A stretch of 64,000 nucleotides of DNA from Pseudomonas sp. AN-1 (GTDB lineage Bacteria > Pseudomonadota > Gammaproteobacteria > Pseudomonadales > Pseudomonadaceae): contig NZ_CP139195.1 in the NCBI RefSeq assembly GCF_034057115.1, positions 4,092,001 to 4,156,000 of the forward strand. Direction: 5' to 3'. How positions within the stretch are numbered: position 1 is the first letter of the stretch; each line of letters opens with the position of its first letter. Positions 24,232-34,100 of this stretch are shown here, in pieces. Below the pieces are notes generated by a model. That model did no database searches. It saw only the letters and a program-made list of their open reading frames with translations, and was not told the origin of the DNA. Position numbers and translations under genes: made by a program.

Positions 24232-25317
24232 TCAGCGCTGCTGCTGCCAGGCGCGGAAACCGATCACCACCAGGGTGACCAGGGTCAGCGGCAGGACGAA
24301 CCAGGTCATCGCCTGGCTGAACATGGCCAGCCCCGGTGCGTCGGTGCTGTGCATCACCAGCCAGGTGGTGTAGATCAGGTAGTAGGCGAAGAACAGCGCG
24401 CCCTCCCAGCGGCGGATGCAGTAGCCGGCGAAGAAGATCGGCAGGCAGGCCATGGCCACGGCGATCATCACCGGGTAGTCGAAGGCGACGGCGTTGGCCG
24501 ACACGTCGAGCGGTATCGGCGACACCAGCGAGGCCAGGCCGAGCACGCAGAGCAGGTTGAAGATGTTGCTGCCGACCACGTTGCCCACGGCGATGTCGCG
24601 CTCGCCCTTGAGGGCGGCGATCACCGAGGTGGCCACCTCCGGCAGGGAGGTGCCGGCGGCGATGATGGTCAGGCCGATCACCAGCTCGGACAGGCCGAGC
24701 GCCTTGGCCAGGCTCACCGCGCCGTCCACCAGCAGTCCCGAGCCGTACACCAGCAGGGCCAGGCCGACGGCGATGAAGGCCAGGTGCTTGAGGCTGGCGA
24801 AGCGCCCGGCCGGCGCCTGGATGCCGTATTCGTCCTCGAACTCCTCGCTGGCGCCCTCGTTGCGTGCGCGCAGGCTGCCGACGATCAGGAAGGCGGTGTA
24901 GGCCAGCACGCCGCCGAACAGCAGCACGCCGTCGATCCGGCCGTACTGCTGGTCCATGGCGAGGAACCAGGCCAGCAGGCTGGCGCCGATCATGATCGGC
25001 ACGTCGAAGCGGATCAGCTGGCGCGACACCAGCATCGGCGTGATCAGCGCCGACAGGCCGAGGATGAACAGCACGTTGAAGATGTTGCTGCCGACCACGT
25101 TGCCCACGGCGATGTCGCCCTGGCCGTCGAAGGCCGATTGCACGCTGACCGCCATTTCCGGCGCGCTGGTACCGAAGGCGACCACGGTCAGGCCGATGAT
25201 CAGCGGCGGGATGCCGAACTGCGCTGCCAGGCGGGCGGCGCCGCGCACCAGCACCTCGGCGCCGGCGACCAGCAGCACCAGGCCGGCGATCAGGTAGACG
25301 AAGGTCATCAGGGTCAT
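24232..25317 (-). CDS. Calcium/sodium antiporter (CaxA/YrbG family)
   Basis: A 361-residue antiporter with ten to eleven membrane helices. Both inverted alpha repeats of the Ca2+/cation antiporter family are visible: VAFGTSAPEMAVS near residues 46-58 and IAAGTSLPEVATS in the second half, each followed by GNVVGSNIFN. The conserved Glu residues in these repeats bind cation. It is a K+-independent type like E. coli YrbG, probably exchanging Ca2+ for Na+ at the inner membrane. The start at 25317 has a GGAGCC ribosome-binding region upstream (minus strand). Confidence 0.92.
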   Translation of the reverse strand: MTLMTFVYLIAGLVLLVAGAEVLVRGAARLAAQFGIPPLIIGLTVVAFGTSAPEMAVSVQSAFDGQGDIAVGNVVGSNIFNVLFILGLSALITPMLVSRQLIRFDVPIMIGASLLAWFLAMDQQYGRIDGVLLFGGVLAYTAFLIVGSLRARNEGASEEFEDEYGIQAPAGRFASLKHLAFIAVGLALLVYGSGLLVDGAVSLAKALGLSELVIGLTIIAAGTSLPEVATSVIAALKGERDIAVGNVVGSNIFNLLCVLGLASLVSPIPLDVSANAVAFDYPVMIAVAMACLPIFFAGYCIRRWEGALFFAYYLIYTTWLVMHSTDAPGLAMFSQAMTWFVLPLTLVTLVVIGFRAWQQQR

Positions 25318-25416
25318 GGGAAGGCTCCGGTAAAAATCTGCGCCAGCTTAGCCGTTTGTCGGCCGGCTGCCAGCCCCGGCCCAGAGCCGATTGTTACCGC
25401 ATGCTGCGCCGCGCTC

Positions 25417-25806
25417 TCAGTCCGTCACCCGCTCCAGACGCACCGGTGCCGTACCGCTGCGCAGCATGCCGATGCGTTCGGCGGCGGCGCGCGACAGGTC
25501 GATGATCCTGCCGCGTGCGTGCGGGCCGCGGTCGTTGATGCGCACCACCACGCTGCGCTGGTTGCGCAGGTTGGTGACCTTGACCTTGCTGCCGAACGGC
25601 AGCTGGCGATGGGCGGCGGTCAGCGCGTGCTGGTCGAAGCGTTCGCCGCTGGCGGTGCGCCGGCCGTGGTGGCGGCTGCCGTACCAGGAGGCCTTGCCTT
25701 CGGCACGATAGCCGCCGGCCTCGGTCGGGGCGGGAGCCGGCTGCGGCGCATGGCCGGCGCAGCCGGCCAGCAGGACGAGGAGGGTGGCGAGGAGCAGGTG
25801 TTTCAT
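25417..25806 (-). CDS. RlpA-like double-psi beta-barrel lipoprotein
   Basis: A 129-residue lipoprotein. The signal [16 protein letters not shown] has an LAGC lipobox (Cys16). A short Pro-rich linker leads to an RlpA-like DPBB domain with GKASWYG, the [10 protein letters not shown] box, and [28 protein letters not shown]. The catalytic-type Asp in NDRGP is present. It lacks the SPOR domain of full-length RlpA, so it is a short paralogue, possibly with glycan-cleaving activity on denuded peptidoglycan (family knowledge, untested). The ATG at 25806 is chosen because the lipoprotein signal begins there. It is downstream of gatB on the same strand. Confidence 0.88.
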   Translation of the reverse strand: MKHLLLATLLVLLAGCAGHAPQPAPAPTEAGGYRAEGKASWYGSRHHGRRTASGERFDQHALTAAHRQLPFGSKVKVTNLRNQRSVVVRINDRGPHARGRIIDLSRAAAERIGMLRSGTAPVRLERVTD

Positions 25807-25886
25807 CGAGGGTCCCCGTGAATGGCACAACGCCGGGCATGCCCGGGCAGGTCGCTCCGGCGTTGTCTGGTCTGCCTTTGAGCGTG

Positions 25887-25911
25887 GCGGCGGCGTTTGG
25901 TTCGCCGCCGC
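25887..25911 (-). terminator. GC-rich hairpin just downstream of gatB
   Basis: The arms GCGGCGGCG (25887-25895) and CGCCGCCGC (25903-25911) pair perfectly around a 7-base loop, 6 bases after the gatB stop on the minus strand. There is no T-tract, so termination efficiency is uncertain; it may instead protect the mRNA 3' end. Confidence 0.45.
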
Positions 25912-25917
25912 TGCGCC

Positions 25918-27366
25918 TCAGCCCTCGAGCTTCTTCTTCAGCAGCTCGTTGACCTGGCCGGGGTTGGCCTTGCCCTTGGAGGCCTTCATGGCCTGGCCGA
26001 CGAAGAAGCCGAACATCTTGGCGCGCTTGGCCTCGTCGCTGGCGCGATACTGCTCGACCTGGGCGGCGTTGGCGGCCAGCACTTCATCCAGCATCGCCTC
26101 GATGGCGCCCGAGTCGGTGACCTGCTTGAGTCCCTTGGCCTCGATGACGGCATCGGCCGAGTCGCCTTCGCCGGCGGCGAGGGCCTCGAACACCATCTTG
26201 GCGATCTTGCCGCTGATGGTGTTGTCCTTGATGCGCAGGATCATCCCGCCGAGCTGGGCGGCCGATACCGGCGACTGCTCGATCTCCAGGTCTTCCTTGT
26301 TGAGCAGGCTGGACAGCTCGCCCATCACCCAGTTGGCGGCCAGCTTGGCGTCGCCGCAGGCAGCCTGTACCTGTTCGAAGTACTCGGCCATCTCGCGGCT
26401 GGCGGAGAGCACGCTGGCGTCGTAGGCGGACAGGCCGTACTGGCTCTCGAAGCGCGCGCGCTTCTCGCCCGGCAGTTCCGGCAGCTCGCCGCGCACCTGC
26501 TCGATGAAGCTGTCTTCCAGCACCACCGGCAGCAGGTCGGGGCAGGGGAAGTAGCGGTAGTCGTTGGCTTCTTCCTTGCCGCGCATCGAGCGGGTCTCGT
26601 CCTTGTTCGGGTCGTACAGGCGGGTTTCCTGCACCACCTTGCCGCCGTCCTCGATCAGCTCGATCTGCCGCTGGATCTCGTGGTTGATCGCTTTCTCGAT
26701 GAAGCGGAACGAGTTGACGTTCTTGATCTCGGCGCGGGTGCCGAACGCTTCCTGGCCCTTGGGGCGCACCGAGACGTTGCAGTCGCAGCGCAGCGAGCCT
26801 TCGGCCATGTTGCCGTCGCAGATGCCCAGATAGCGCACCAGCGCATGGATCGCCTTGACGTAGGCGACCGCCTCCTTGGCCGAGCGGATGTCCGGCTCGG
26901 AGACGATCTCCAGCAGCGGGGTGCCGGCGCGGTTGAGGTCGATCCCGGACATGCCGTGGAAGTCCTCGTGCAGGCTCTTGCCGGCGTCTTCTTCCAGGTG
27001 CGCGCGGGTGATGCCGATGCGCTTGACGGTGCCGTCCTCGAGGGTGATGTCCAGGTGGCCCTTGCCGACCACCGGGTGGTCCATCTGGCTGGTCTGGTAG
27101 CCCTTGGGCAGGTCCGGGTAGAAGTAGTTCTTGCGCGCGAACACGTTGGTGCGGCCCAGTTCGGCGTCGATCGCCAGGCCGAACTTCACCGCCATGCGCA
27201 CGGCTTCTTCATTGAGTACCGGCAGGGTGCCGGGCATGCCCAGGTCGACCAGGCTGGCCTGGGTATTGGGCTCGGCGCCGAAGGTGGTGGCGCTGCCGGA
27301 GAAGATCTTCGAGCGGGTGCTGAGCTGGGCGTGGATTTCCAGCCCGATCACGGTTTCCCATTGCAT
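25918..27366 (-). CDS. gatB: Asp-tRNA(Asn)/Glu-tRNA(Gln) amidotransferase subunit B
   Basis: A 482-residue subunit that binds and activates the mischarged tRNA in the GatCAB complex. The start is [15 protein letters not shown]; diagnostic blocks are FGAEPNTQ, the [10 protein letters not shown] motif, [17 protein letters not shown] and [13 protein letters not shown]. The C-terminal YqeY-like tail domain is intact ([13 protein letters not shown]). The gene follows gatA by 11 bases in the operon gatC-gatA-gatB. In Pseudomonas this complex makes Asn-tRNA. Confidence 0.97.
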   Translation of the reverse strand: MQWETVIGLEIHAQLSTRSKIFSGSATTFGAEPNTQASLVDLGMPGTLPVLNEEAVRMAVKFGLAIDAELGRTNVFARKNYFYPDLPKGYQTSQMDHPVVGKGHLDITLEDGTVKRIGITRAHLEEDAGKSLHEDFHGMSGIDLNRAGTPLLEIVSEPDIRSAKEAVAYVKAIHALVRYLGICDGNMAEGSLRCDCNVSVRPKGQEAFGTRAEIKNVNSFRFIEKAINHEIQRQIELIEDGGKVVQETRLYDPNKDETRSMRGKEEANDYRYFPCPDLLPVVLEDSFIEQVRGELPELPGEKRARFESQYGLSAYDASVLSASREMAEYFEQVQAACGDAKLAANWVMGELSSLLNKEDLEIEQSPVSAAQLGGMILRIKDNTISGKIAKMVFEALAAGEGDSADAVIEAKGLKQVTDSGAIEAMLDEVLAANAAQVEQYRASDEAKRAKMFGFFVGQAMKASKGKANPGQVNELLKKKLEG

Positions 27367-27377
27367 GTGTGTCGTCC

Positions 27378-28829
27378 TCAGAATCCGGCCGGGGTGCGGG
27401 TGTGCCAGTCGCTGACCTGCTGGTACTGGTGCGCCACGTTGAGCAGGCGCGCCTCCTGGAAGTACGGCGCCAAGAGCTGCACGCCCACCGGCAGGCCGTC
27501 GACGAAGCCGGCCGGCATGGACAGGCCGGGGATGCCGGCGAGGTTGGCGGTGATGGTGTAGATGTCTTCCAGGTAGGCCGACACCGGATCGGCGCTCTTC
27601 GCACCGAGCTTCCACGCCGGGTTCGGGGTGGTCGGGCCGAGGATCACGTCGACCTCGCCGAACGCCTGCACGAAGTCGTTCTTGATCAGCCGGCGGATCT
27701 TCTGCGCCTTCAGGTAGTAGGCGTCGTAGTAGCCGGCCGACAGCGCGTAGGTGCCGACCATGATGCGGCGCTTGACCTCGGCGCCGAAGCCCTCGCCGCG
27801 CGAACGCTTGTAGAGGTCTTCGAGGTTGACCGGGTTCTCGCAGCGGTAGCCGAAGCGCACGCCGTCGAAGCGCGACAGGTTGGAGCTGGCCTCGGCCGGG
27901 GCGATCACGTAGTAGGCGGGAATCGCGTGCTGCATGTTCGGCAGCGAGATGTCCTTGACCGTGGCGCCGAGCCTCTTCAGCTCCTCGACCACCGCCAGCA
28001 CCTGCGCGGCGATGCGCGCGTCGAGGCCGGCGCCGAAGTACTCCTTCGGCAGGCCGATGCGCAGGCCGGCCAGCGGCTGGTTCAGCGCGGCCAGGTAGTC
28101 GTCCACCGGGGCGTCGACGCTGGTGGAATCCTTGGCGTCGAAGCCGGCCATGGCGCCGAGCAGGAGGGCGCAGTCCTCGGCGGTGCGGGCGATGGGGCCG
28201 CCCTGGTCGAGGCTTGAGGCGTAGGCGATCATGCCCCAGCGGGATACCCGTCCATAGGTGGGCTTGAGGCCGGTGAGGTTGGTCAGCGCCGCCGGCTGGC
28301 GGATCGAGCCGCCGGTGTCGGTGCCGGTGGCGGCCGGGATCAGGCCGGCGGCGACCGCCGCCGCCGAGCCGCCGCTGGAGCCGCCGGGCACGCGGGACAG
28401 GTCCCAGGGGTTCTTCACCGCGCCGAAGTGGCTGGATTCGTTGGCCGAGCCCATGGCGAACTCGTCCATGTTCAGCTTGCCGAGGCTGACCGCGCCGGCG
28501 GCGGCCAGCTTCTCGACCACGGTGGCGTCGTAGGGCGCCTTGAAGTTGGCGAGGATCTTCGAGGCGCAGGTGGTCAGCACGTCTTTCGTGCAGAACAGGT
28601 CCTTGTGGGCGATCGGCGCGCCGAGCAGGGCGCCGGTCTCGCCGGCCGCGCGCCGCGCGTCGGCGGCCGCCGCCTGGGCGCGCGCCTGGTCGGCGGTGAC
28701 GCTGATGAAGCTGTTGAGCTGCGGGTCGAGCTGCTGGATGCGCGCGAGCAGGGCGTCGCTCAGCTCGACGGAGGAGAAGTCCTTGGCGGCCAGGCCGCGG
28801 GCGATTTGCGCCAGAGTCAGTCGATGCAT
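27378..28829 (-). CDS. gatA: Asp-tRNA(Asn)/Glu-tRNA(Gln) amidotransferase subunit A
   Basis: A 483-residue amidase-signature enzyme that releases ammonia from glutamine for transamidation. The Ser-cisSer-Lys triad is visible: Lys in [10 protein letters not shown], and the serines in [17 protein letters not shown] and TGGSIRQPA. The ATG overlaps the gatC stop by one base (TGATG). Length and all conserved blocks are normal. Confidence 0.97.
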   Translation of the reverse strand: MHRLTLAQIARGLAAKDFSSVELSDALLARIQQLDPQLNSFISVTADQARAQAAAADARRAAGETGALLGAPIAHKDLFCTKDVLTTCASKILANFKAPYDATVVEKLAAAGAVSLGKLNMDEFAMGSANESSHFGAVKNPWDLSRVPGGSSGGSAAAVAAGLIPAATGTDTGGSIRQPAALTNLTGLKPTYGRVSRWGMIAYASSLDQGGPIARTAEDCALLLGAMAGFDAKDSTSVDAPVDDYLAALNQPLAGLRIGLPKEYFGAGLDARIAAQVLAVVEELKRLGATVKDISLPNMQHAIPAYYVIAPAEASSNLSRFDGVRFGYRCENPVNLEDLYKRSRGEGFGAEVKRRIMVGTYALSAGYYDAYYLKAQKIRRLIKNDFVQAFGEVDVILGPTTPNPAWKLGAKSADPVSAYLEDIYTITANLAGIPGLSMPAGFVDGLPVGVQLLAPYFQEARLLNVAHQYQQVSDWHTRTPAGF

Positions 28830-29116
28830 CACTCGATCACCTTGGGAACCAGATACAGGCCGTTTTCCACCGCCGGGGCGATGGCCTGGTAGTCTTCGCG
28901 GTGGTTTTCCTCGCTCACCACGTCGGCGCGCAGACGCTGGGTGGCTTCCAGCGGGTGGGCCAGCGGTTCGATGCCGTCGGTGTTCACCGCCTGCATCTGG
29001 TCGATCAGGCCGAGGATGTTGTTGAGGGTCTCGGTGGTGCGCGGAATCTCCGCCTCGTCCAGCCCCAGGCGGGCCAGGTGGGCGATCTTTTCCACGTCGG
29101 AGCGTTCGAGCGCCAT
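28829..29116 (-). CDS. gatC: Asp-tRNA(Asn)/Glu-tRNA(Gln) amidotransferase subunit C
   Basis: A 95-residue subunit that wraps around GatA and GatB to stabilise the complex. Typical features are [15 protein letters not shown] near the N-terminus, [22 protein letters not shown] in the middle and a C-terminal [10 protein letters not shown]. It is the first gene of gatCAB, divergent from mreB across a 209-base intergenic region that must hold both promoters. Confidence 0.95.
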   Translation of the reverse strand: MALERSDVEKIAHLARLGLDEAEIPRTTETLNNILGLIDQMQAVNTDGIEPLAHPLEATQRLRADVVSEENHREDYQAIAPAVENGLYLVPKVIE

Positions 29117-29295
29117 CGGGTGTCTCCAGCGGAAAAGCGACGAATGACCGGCAGGCGATGGCATGGAACGAAGGCCGCCAAACGGCGGTCAAAGGCCGCG
29201 ATTGAGGGCCATGCAGGCCCGGAAAAGCGAGCAATCTAACATATGTGCGCCTTGCCCAAAATCCCTGCCGTTGTTAGAGTTCGCCGCACTTTTAG

Positions 29296-30363
<1,068 letters not shown>

Positions 30364-30447
30364 CCGGCCAGCGCCAGGCGGCCGGCGCGGCGTTGCTGCG
30401 CGCCCGTCGCCTGGCGCGTCCTGTCTGACGTTGCGAGGGGGCTCGCC

Positions 30448-31458
30448 ATCAAACCGCTTTTTGCCAAGGGGCCCTCGCTGGGCGTGCGCCTGCTGGTGCT
30501 CACCGTGCTGTCGGTGGCGCTGATGGTGGTGGACGCCCGTTTCGACGCGCTCAAGCCGCTGCGCAGCCAGCTGGGCCAGGTGCTCACGCCGCTGTACTGG
30601 CTGGCCGAGCGTCCGGTGCGCCTGTGGGAAAGCGTCGGCCAGCGGTTCAGCAGCCGCGACGAGCTGATCGCCGAGAACGAGAAGCTCAAGGCCGAGGCCC
30701 TGCTGCTGCAACGCCGCCTGCAGAAGCTGGCCACCCTCACCGAGCAGAACGTGCGCCTGCGCGAGCTGCTCAACTCGGCCGCGCTGGTCGACGAGCAGGT
30801 GCTGGTCGGCGAGCTGATCGGCATCGACCCCAATCCCTTCACCCACCGCATCCTCATCGACAAGGGCGAGAAGGACGGCGTCACCCTCGGCCAGCCGGTG
30901 CTCGACGCCCTCGGCCTGATGGGCCAGGTGGTCGAGGTGATGCCCTATACCGCCCGCGTGCTGCTGCTCACCGACACCACCCACAGCATTCCGGTGCAGG
31001 TCAACCGCAACGGCCTGCGCGCCATCGCCGTCGGCACCGGCAATCCCGAACAGCTCGAGCTGCGCCACGTCGCCGACACCGCCGACATCAAGGAAGGCGA
31101 CCTGCTGGTCAGCTCCGGCCTCGGCCAGCGCTTCCCGGCCGGCTACCCGGTGGCCACGGTCAAGGAAGTGATCCACGACTCCGGCCAGCCGTTCGCCGTG
31201 GTCCGCGCGGTGCCGACCGCGCGCCTCAACCGCAGCCGCTACCTGCTGCTGGTGTTCAGCGACCAGCGCACCCCCGAGCAGCGTGCGGTGGACGCCGCGC
31301 TGGCCCAGGAGGCGGCTGATCGCGAGGCGGCCCAGTCGGGCGCCGCCCCGCAGCCGCCCGCGAGCGAGCCCGCCGCGCCGCCGGCGCCGGCCAGCCCGCC
31401 CCGCGCCGCTTCGGTGCCCCCGGCCGCCCCGGCGGCCCCCGCTGGAGGAGCCCGCTGA
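30448..31458 (+). CDS. mreC: Rod shape-determining protein MreC (apparent ATC start)
   Basis: A 336-residue bitopic protein linking MreB to periplasmic wall synthases. One membrane helix (about 12-30) is followed by a coiled coil (DELIAENEKLKAEALLLQ, about 70-115), a beta-barrel MreC domain (to about 275) and a Pro/Ala-rich tail. The conserved N-terminus IKPLFAKGPSLGVRL, equivalent to E. coli MKPIFSRGPSLQIRL, begins at an ATC codon (30448) with GAGGGG seven bases upstream. No ATG, GTG or TTG exists in frame between that ribosome-binding site and a GTG at 30484, which would delete the first 12 conserved residues. The gene is certain; the exact start is inferred. Confidence 0.93.
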   Translation: MKPLFAKGPSLGVRLLVLTVLSVALMVVDARFDALKPLRSQLGQVLTPLYWLAERPVRLWESVGQRFSSRDELIAENEKLKAEALLLQRRLQKLATLTEQNVRLRELLNSAALVDEQVLVGELIGIDPNPFTHRILIDKGEKDGVTLGQPVLDALGLMGQVVEVMPYTARVLLLTDTTHSIPVQVNRNGLRAIAVGTGNPEQLELRHVADTADIKEGDLLVSSGLGQRFPAGYPVATVKEVIHDSGQPFAVVRAVPTARLNRSRYLLLVFSDQRTPEQRAVDAALAQEAADREAAQSGAAPQPPASEPAAPPAPASPPRAASVPPAAPAAPAGGAR

Positions 31459-31949
31459 TGGTGGTGGTCGCCCGTTCGCGCAACGGCTGGTTCGTCTGGT
31501 TCACCCTGCTGCTCGGCCTGCTGCTCAGCGTGGCGCCGATGCCCGAGTTCATGCAGGTCGGCCGGCCGCTGTGGATCGGCCTGCTGGTGGCCTACTGGTC
31601 GCTGGCGGCGCCGCAGCGCATCGGCATGACCCGCCTGTGGCTGCTCGGCCTGGCCGCCGACGTGCTCTATGGCACGCCCTTGGGGCAGAATGCCCTGGTG
31701 CTGGCGCTGATCGTGTTCATGCTGATGTCGCTGCACCAGCGCCTGCGCATGTTCCCGGTCTGGCAGCAGAGCCTGGTGCTGCTGGTGGTGTTCGGCCTGG
31801 TCCAGCTGGTCCAGTTGTGGCTCAACACCCTGACCGGCAACCGGCCGCCGACCCTGCTGTTCCTGTTTCCCGCGCTGGTCAGCGCGCTGCTCTGGCCCTG
31901 GGTGTTCACCGTCATGCGCTGGTTCAGCGTGCGTCTGCACATCCACTGA
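31458..31949 (+). CDS. mreD: Rod shape-determining membrane protein MreD
   Basis: A 163-residue protein with five to six membrane helices, the third partner of the MreBCD elongasome. The family pattern LWLLGLAADVLYGTPLGQNAL is present near residues 55-75. Its ATG overlaps the mreC stop by one base (TGATG), so translation is coupled. Length matches E. coli MreD (162). Confidence 0.95.
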   Translation: MVVVARSRNGWFVWFTLLLGLLLSVAPMPEFMQVGRPLWIGLLVAYWSLAAPQRIGMTRLWLLGLAADVLYGTPLGQNALVLALIVFMLMSLHQRLRMFPVWQQSLVLLVVFGLVQLVQLWLNTLTGNRPPTLLFLFPALVSALLWPWVFTVMRWFSVRLHIH

Positions 31950-31994
31950 GGCCGGCCGGGCGCCCATCCGCCACGCTCCCGGAGGATTTCGCAC

Positions 31995-32585
31995 GTGAGC
32001 CAGCTCCATCTCGCTTCCGCCTCGCCGCGCCGCCGCGAACTGCTGCTGCAGATCGGCGTTCCCCACCGCCGCGTCGACGCGCCCGTCGACGAAAGCGTGC
32101 TGCCCGGCGAAGCGCCGACCGCCTATGTCGAGCGCCTGGCGCGGGCCAAGGCCGCCGCCGGCCTGGCCGCGCTGGACGGCCAGGGCTGCGTGCTGGGCGC
32201 CGATACCGCGGTGGTGCTCGACGGACGCATCCTCGGCAAGCCGGCGGACCGCGCCGACGCCCTGGCCATGCTCGCCGCGCTGTCCGGGCGCAGCCACGAG
32301 GTGCTCACCGCCGTGGCGGTGGCCGACGCGACCCGCTGCCTGGCCCGGGTGGTGAGCAGCCGTGTGCACTTTCGCCCAATCACCGCCGGCGAAGGCGATG
32401 CATACTGGAATACCGGCGAGCCGCAGGACAAGGCCGGCGGCTACGCGATCCAGGGCCTGGCGGCGATCTTCGTCGAGCGCCTGGAGGGCAGCTATTCGGC
32501 CGTGGTCGGCCTGCCGCTGGCCGAGAGCGCGGCGCTGCTCGCCGAGTTCGGCATCGCCTGCTGGCAGTCCGCCGCCGACGCGTGA
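31995..32585 (+). CDS. maf: Maf-family nucleoside triphosphate pyrophosphatase (YhdE-type)
   Basis: A 196-residue Maf protein, a house-cleaning pyrophosphatase acting on dTTP/UTP and modified nucleotides. The N-terminal [16 protein letters not shown] and [18 protein letters not shown] blocks are diagnostic; the [10 protein letters not shown] block near the C-terminus completes the fold. It starts at GTG 31995 with GGAGGA eight bases upstream. It lies between mreD and rng as in most Pseudomonas. Confidence 0.95.
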   Translation: MSQLHLASASPRRRELLLQIGVPHRRVDAPVDESVLPGEAPTAYVERLARAKAAAGLAALDGQGCVLGADTAVVLDGRILGKPADRADALAMLAALSGRSHEVLTAVAVADATRCLARVVSSRVHFRPITAGEGDAYWNTGEPQDKAGGYAIQGLAAIFVERLEGSYSAVVGLPLAESAALLAEFGIACWQSAADA

Positions 32586-32628
32586 GCCGCCGACCGCTCC
32601 CCTTTCCCGCCACGAGAACGACAACTAC

Positions 32629-34086
32629 ATGAGCGAAGAGATCCTGATCAACATCACCCCGATGGAGTCCCGCGTGGCGGTGGTGGAAAACGGTGTGCTG
32701 CAGGAAGTGCACGTCGAGCGCACCCAGCGCCGCGGCATCGTCGGCAACATCTACAAGGGCAAGGTGGTGCGCGTGCTGCCGGGCATGCAGGCGGCCTTCG
32801 TCGACATCGGCCTGGAGCGCGCCGCCTTCATCCACGCCTCGGAAATCTCCAGCCGCGAGGGCCATGCGGTGGAGAGCATCAGCGCCCTGGTCCACGAGGG
32901 GCAGAGCCTGGTGGTGCAGGTGACCAAGGACCCGATCGGCACCAAGGGCGCGCGGCTGACCACCCAGCTGTCGATCCCCTCGCGCTACCTGGTGTACATG
33001 CCGCGCACCAGCCACGTCGGCATCTCGCTGAAGATCGAGGGCGAGGCCGAGCGCGAGCGGCTCAAGCAGGTGGTGGCCAGCTGCGTGGCCGCCGAGGGCA
33101 TCGAGGAGCAGGGTGGTTTCATCCTGCGCACCGCCGCCGAGGGCGCCGGCTACGACGAGATCCTCGCCGACATCCGCTACCTGCGCCGCCTGTGGGAGCA
33201 GATTTCCAGCCAGATGCAGAGCGCCGGCGCGCCCTCGGTGATCTACGAGGACCTGTCGCTGGCCCTGCGCACCCTGCGCGACCTGGTCAGCCCGCGCACC
33301 GAGAAGATCCGCATCGACTCGCGGGAGACCTTCCAGAGGGTCGGCCTGTTCGTCGGCGAGCTGATGCCGGAGGTGGCCGACCGCCTCGAGCACTATCCCG
33401 GCGAGCGGCCGATCTTCGACCTGTACGGCGTCGAGGACGAGATCCAGAAGGCGCTGGAGCGCAAGGTGCTGCTCAAGTCCGGCGGCTACCTGATCATCGA
33501 CCCGGCCGAGGCGATGACCACCATCGACGTCAACACCGGCGCCTTCGTCGGCCATCGCAACCTCGAGGAAACCATCTTCAAGACCAACCTCGAGGCGGCC
33601 ACCGCCATCGCCCGCCAGCTGCGCCTGCGCAACCTCGGCGGGATCATCATCATCGACTTCATCGACATGGAAGACGAGGAGCACCGCCGCCAGGTGCTGC
33701 GCACCCTGGAGAAGATGCTCGAGCGCGACCATGCCAAGACCAACATCATCGGCATCACCGAGCTGGGCCTGGTGCAGATGACCCGCAAGCGCACCCGCGA
33801 GAGCCTGCAGCAGGTGCTCTGCGAGCCCTGCCCGAGCTGCCAGGGACGCGGCCAGCTGAAGACCGCGGAGACCGTGTGCTACGAGATCTTCCGCGAGATC
33901 CTGCGCGAGGCGCGCGCCTACCAGGCCGAAGGCTACCTGGTGCTGGCCAACGACAAGGTGGTGGGCCGCCTGCTCGACGAGGAGTCGGGTAACGTCGCCG
34001 ATCTGGAGGCCTTCATCGGCCGGCCGATCCGCTTCCAGGTGGAAAGCGAGTATTCCCAGGAGCAGTTCGATGTGGTGCTGCTCTGA
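32629..34086 (+). CDS. rng: Ribonuclease G
   Basis: A 485-residue endoribonuclease of the RNase E/G family, involved in 16S rRNA 5' maturation and mRNA decay. The S1 domain (about 35-125) includes GNIYKGKVVRVLPGMQAAFVD. The catalytic magnesium-binding aspartates lie in TTIDVNTGAF and IIIDFIDMED, and the zinc-link CEPCPSC is near residue 402. It lacks the long C-terminal scaffold of RNase E, as expected for RNase G. Confidence 0.97.
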   Translation: MSEEILINITPMESRVAVVENGVLQEVHVERTQRRGIVGNIYKGKVVRVLPGMQAAFVDIGLERAAFIHASEISSREGHAVESISALVHEGQSLVVQVTKDPIGTKGARLTTQLSIPSRYLVYMPRTSHVGISLKIEGEAERERLKQVVASCVAAEGIEEQGGFILRTAAEGAGYDEILADIRYLRRLWEQISSQMQSAGAPSVIYEDLSLALRTLRDLVSPRTEKIRIDSRETFQRVGLFVGELMPEVADRLEHYPGERPIFDLYGVEDEIQKALERKVLLKSGGYLIIDPAEAMTTIDVNTGAFVGHRNLEETIFKTNLEAATAIARQLRLRNLGGIIIIDFIDMEDEEHRRQVLRTLEKMLERDHAKTNIIGITELGLVQMTRKRTRESLQQVLCEPCPSCQGRGQLKTAETVCYEIFREILREARAYQAEGYLVLANDKVVGRLLDEESGNVADLEAFIGRPIRFQVESEYSQEQFDVVLL

Positions 34087-34100
34087 GGGGAACACCTGAC

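Noticed and set aside
25807-25886. Inverted repeat ACAACGCCGG / CCGGCGTTGT as a terminator
   Set aside because: The arms are separated by about 20 bases and there is no T-tract; listed only as a possible pairing in a GC-rich gap.
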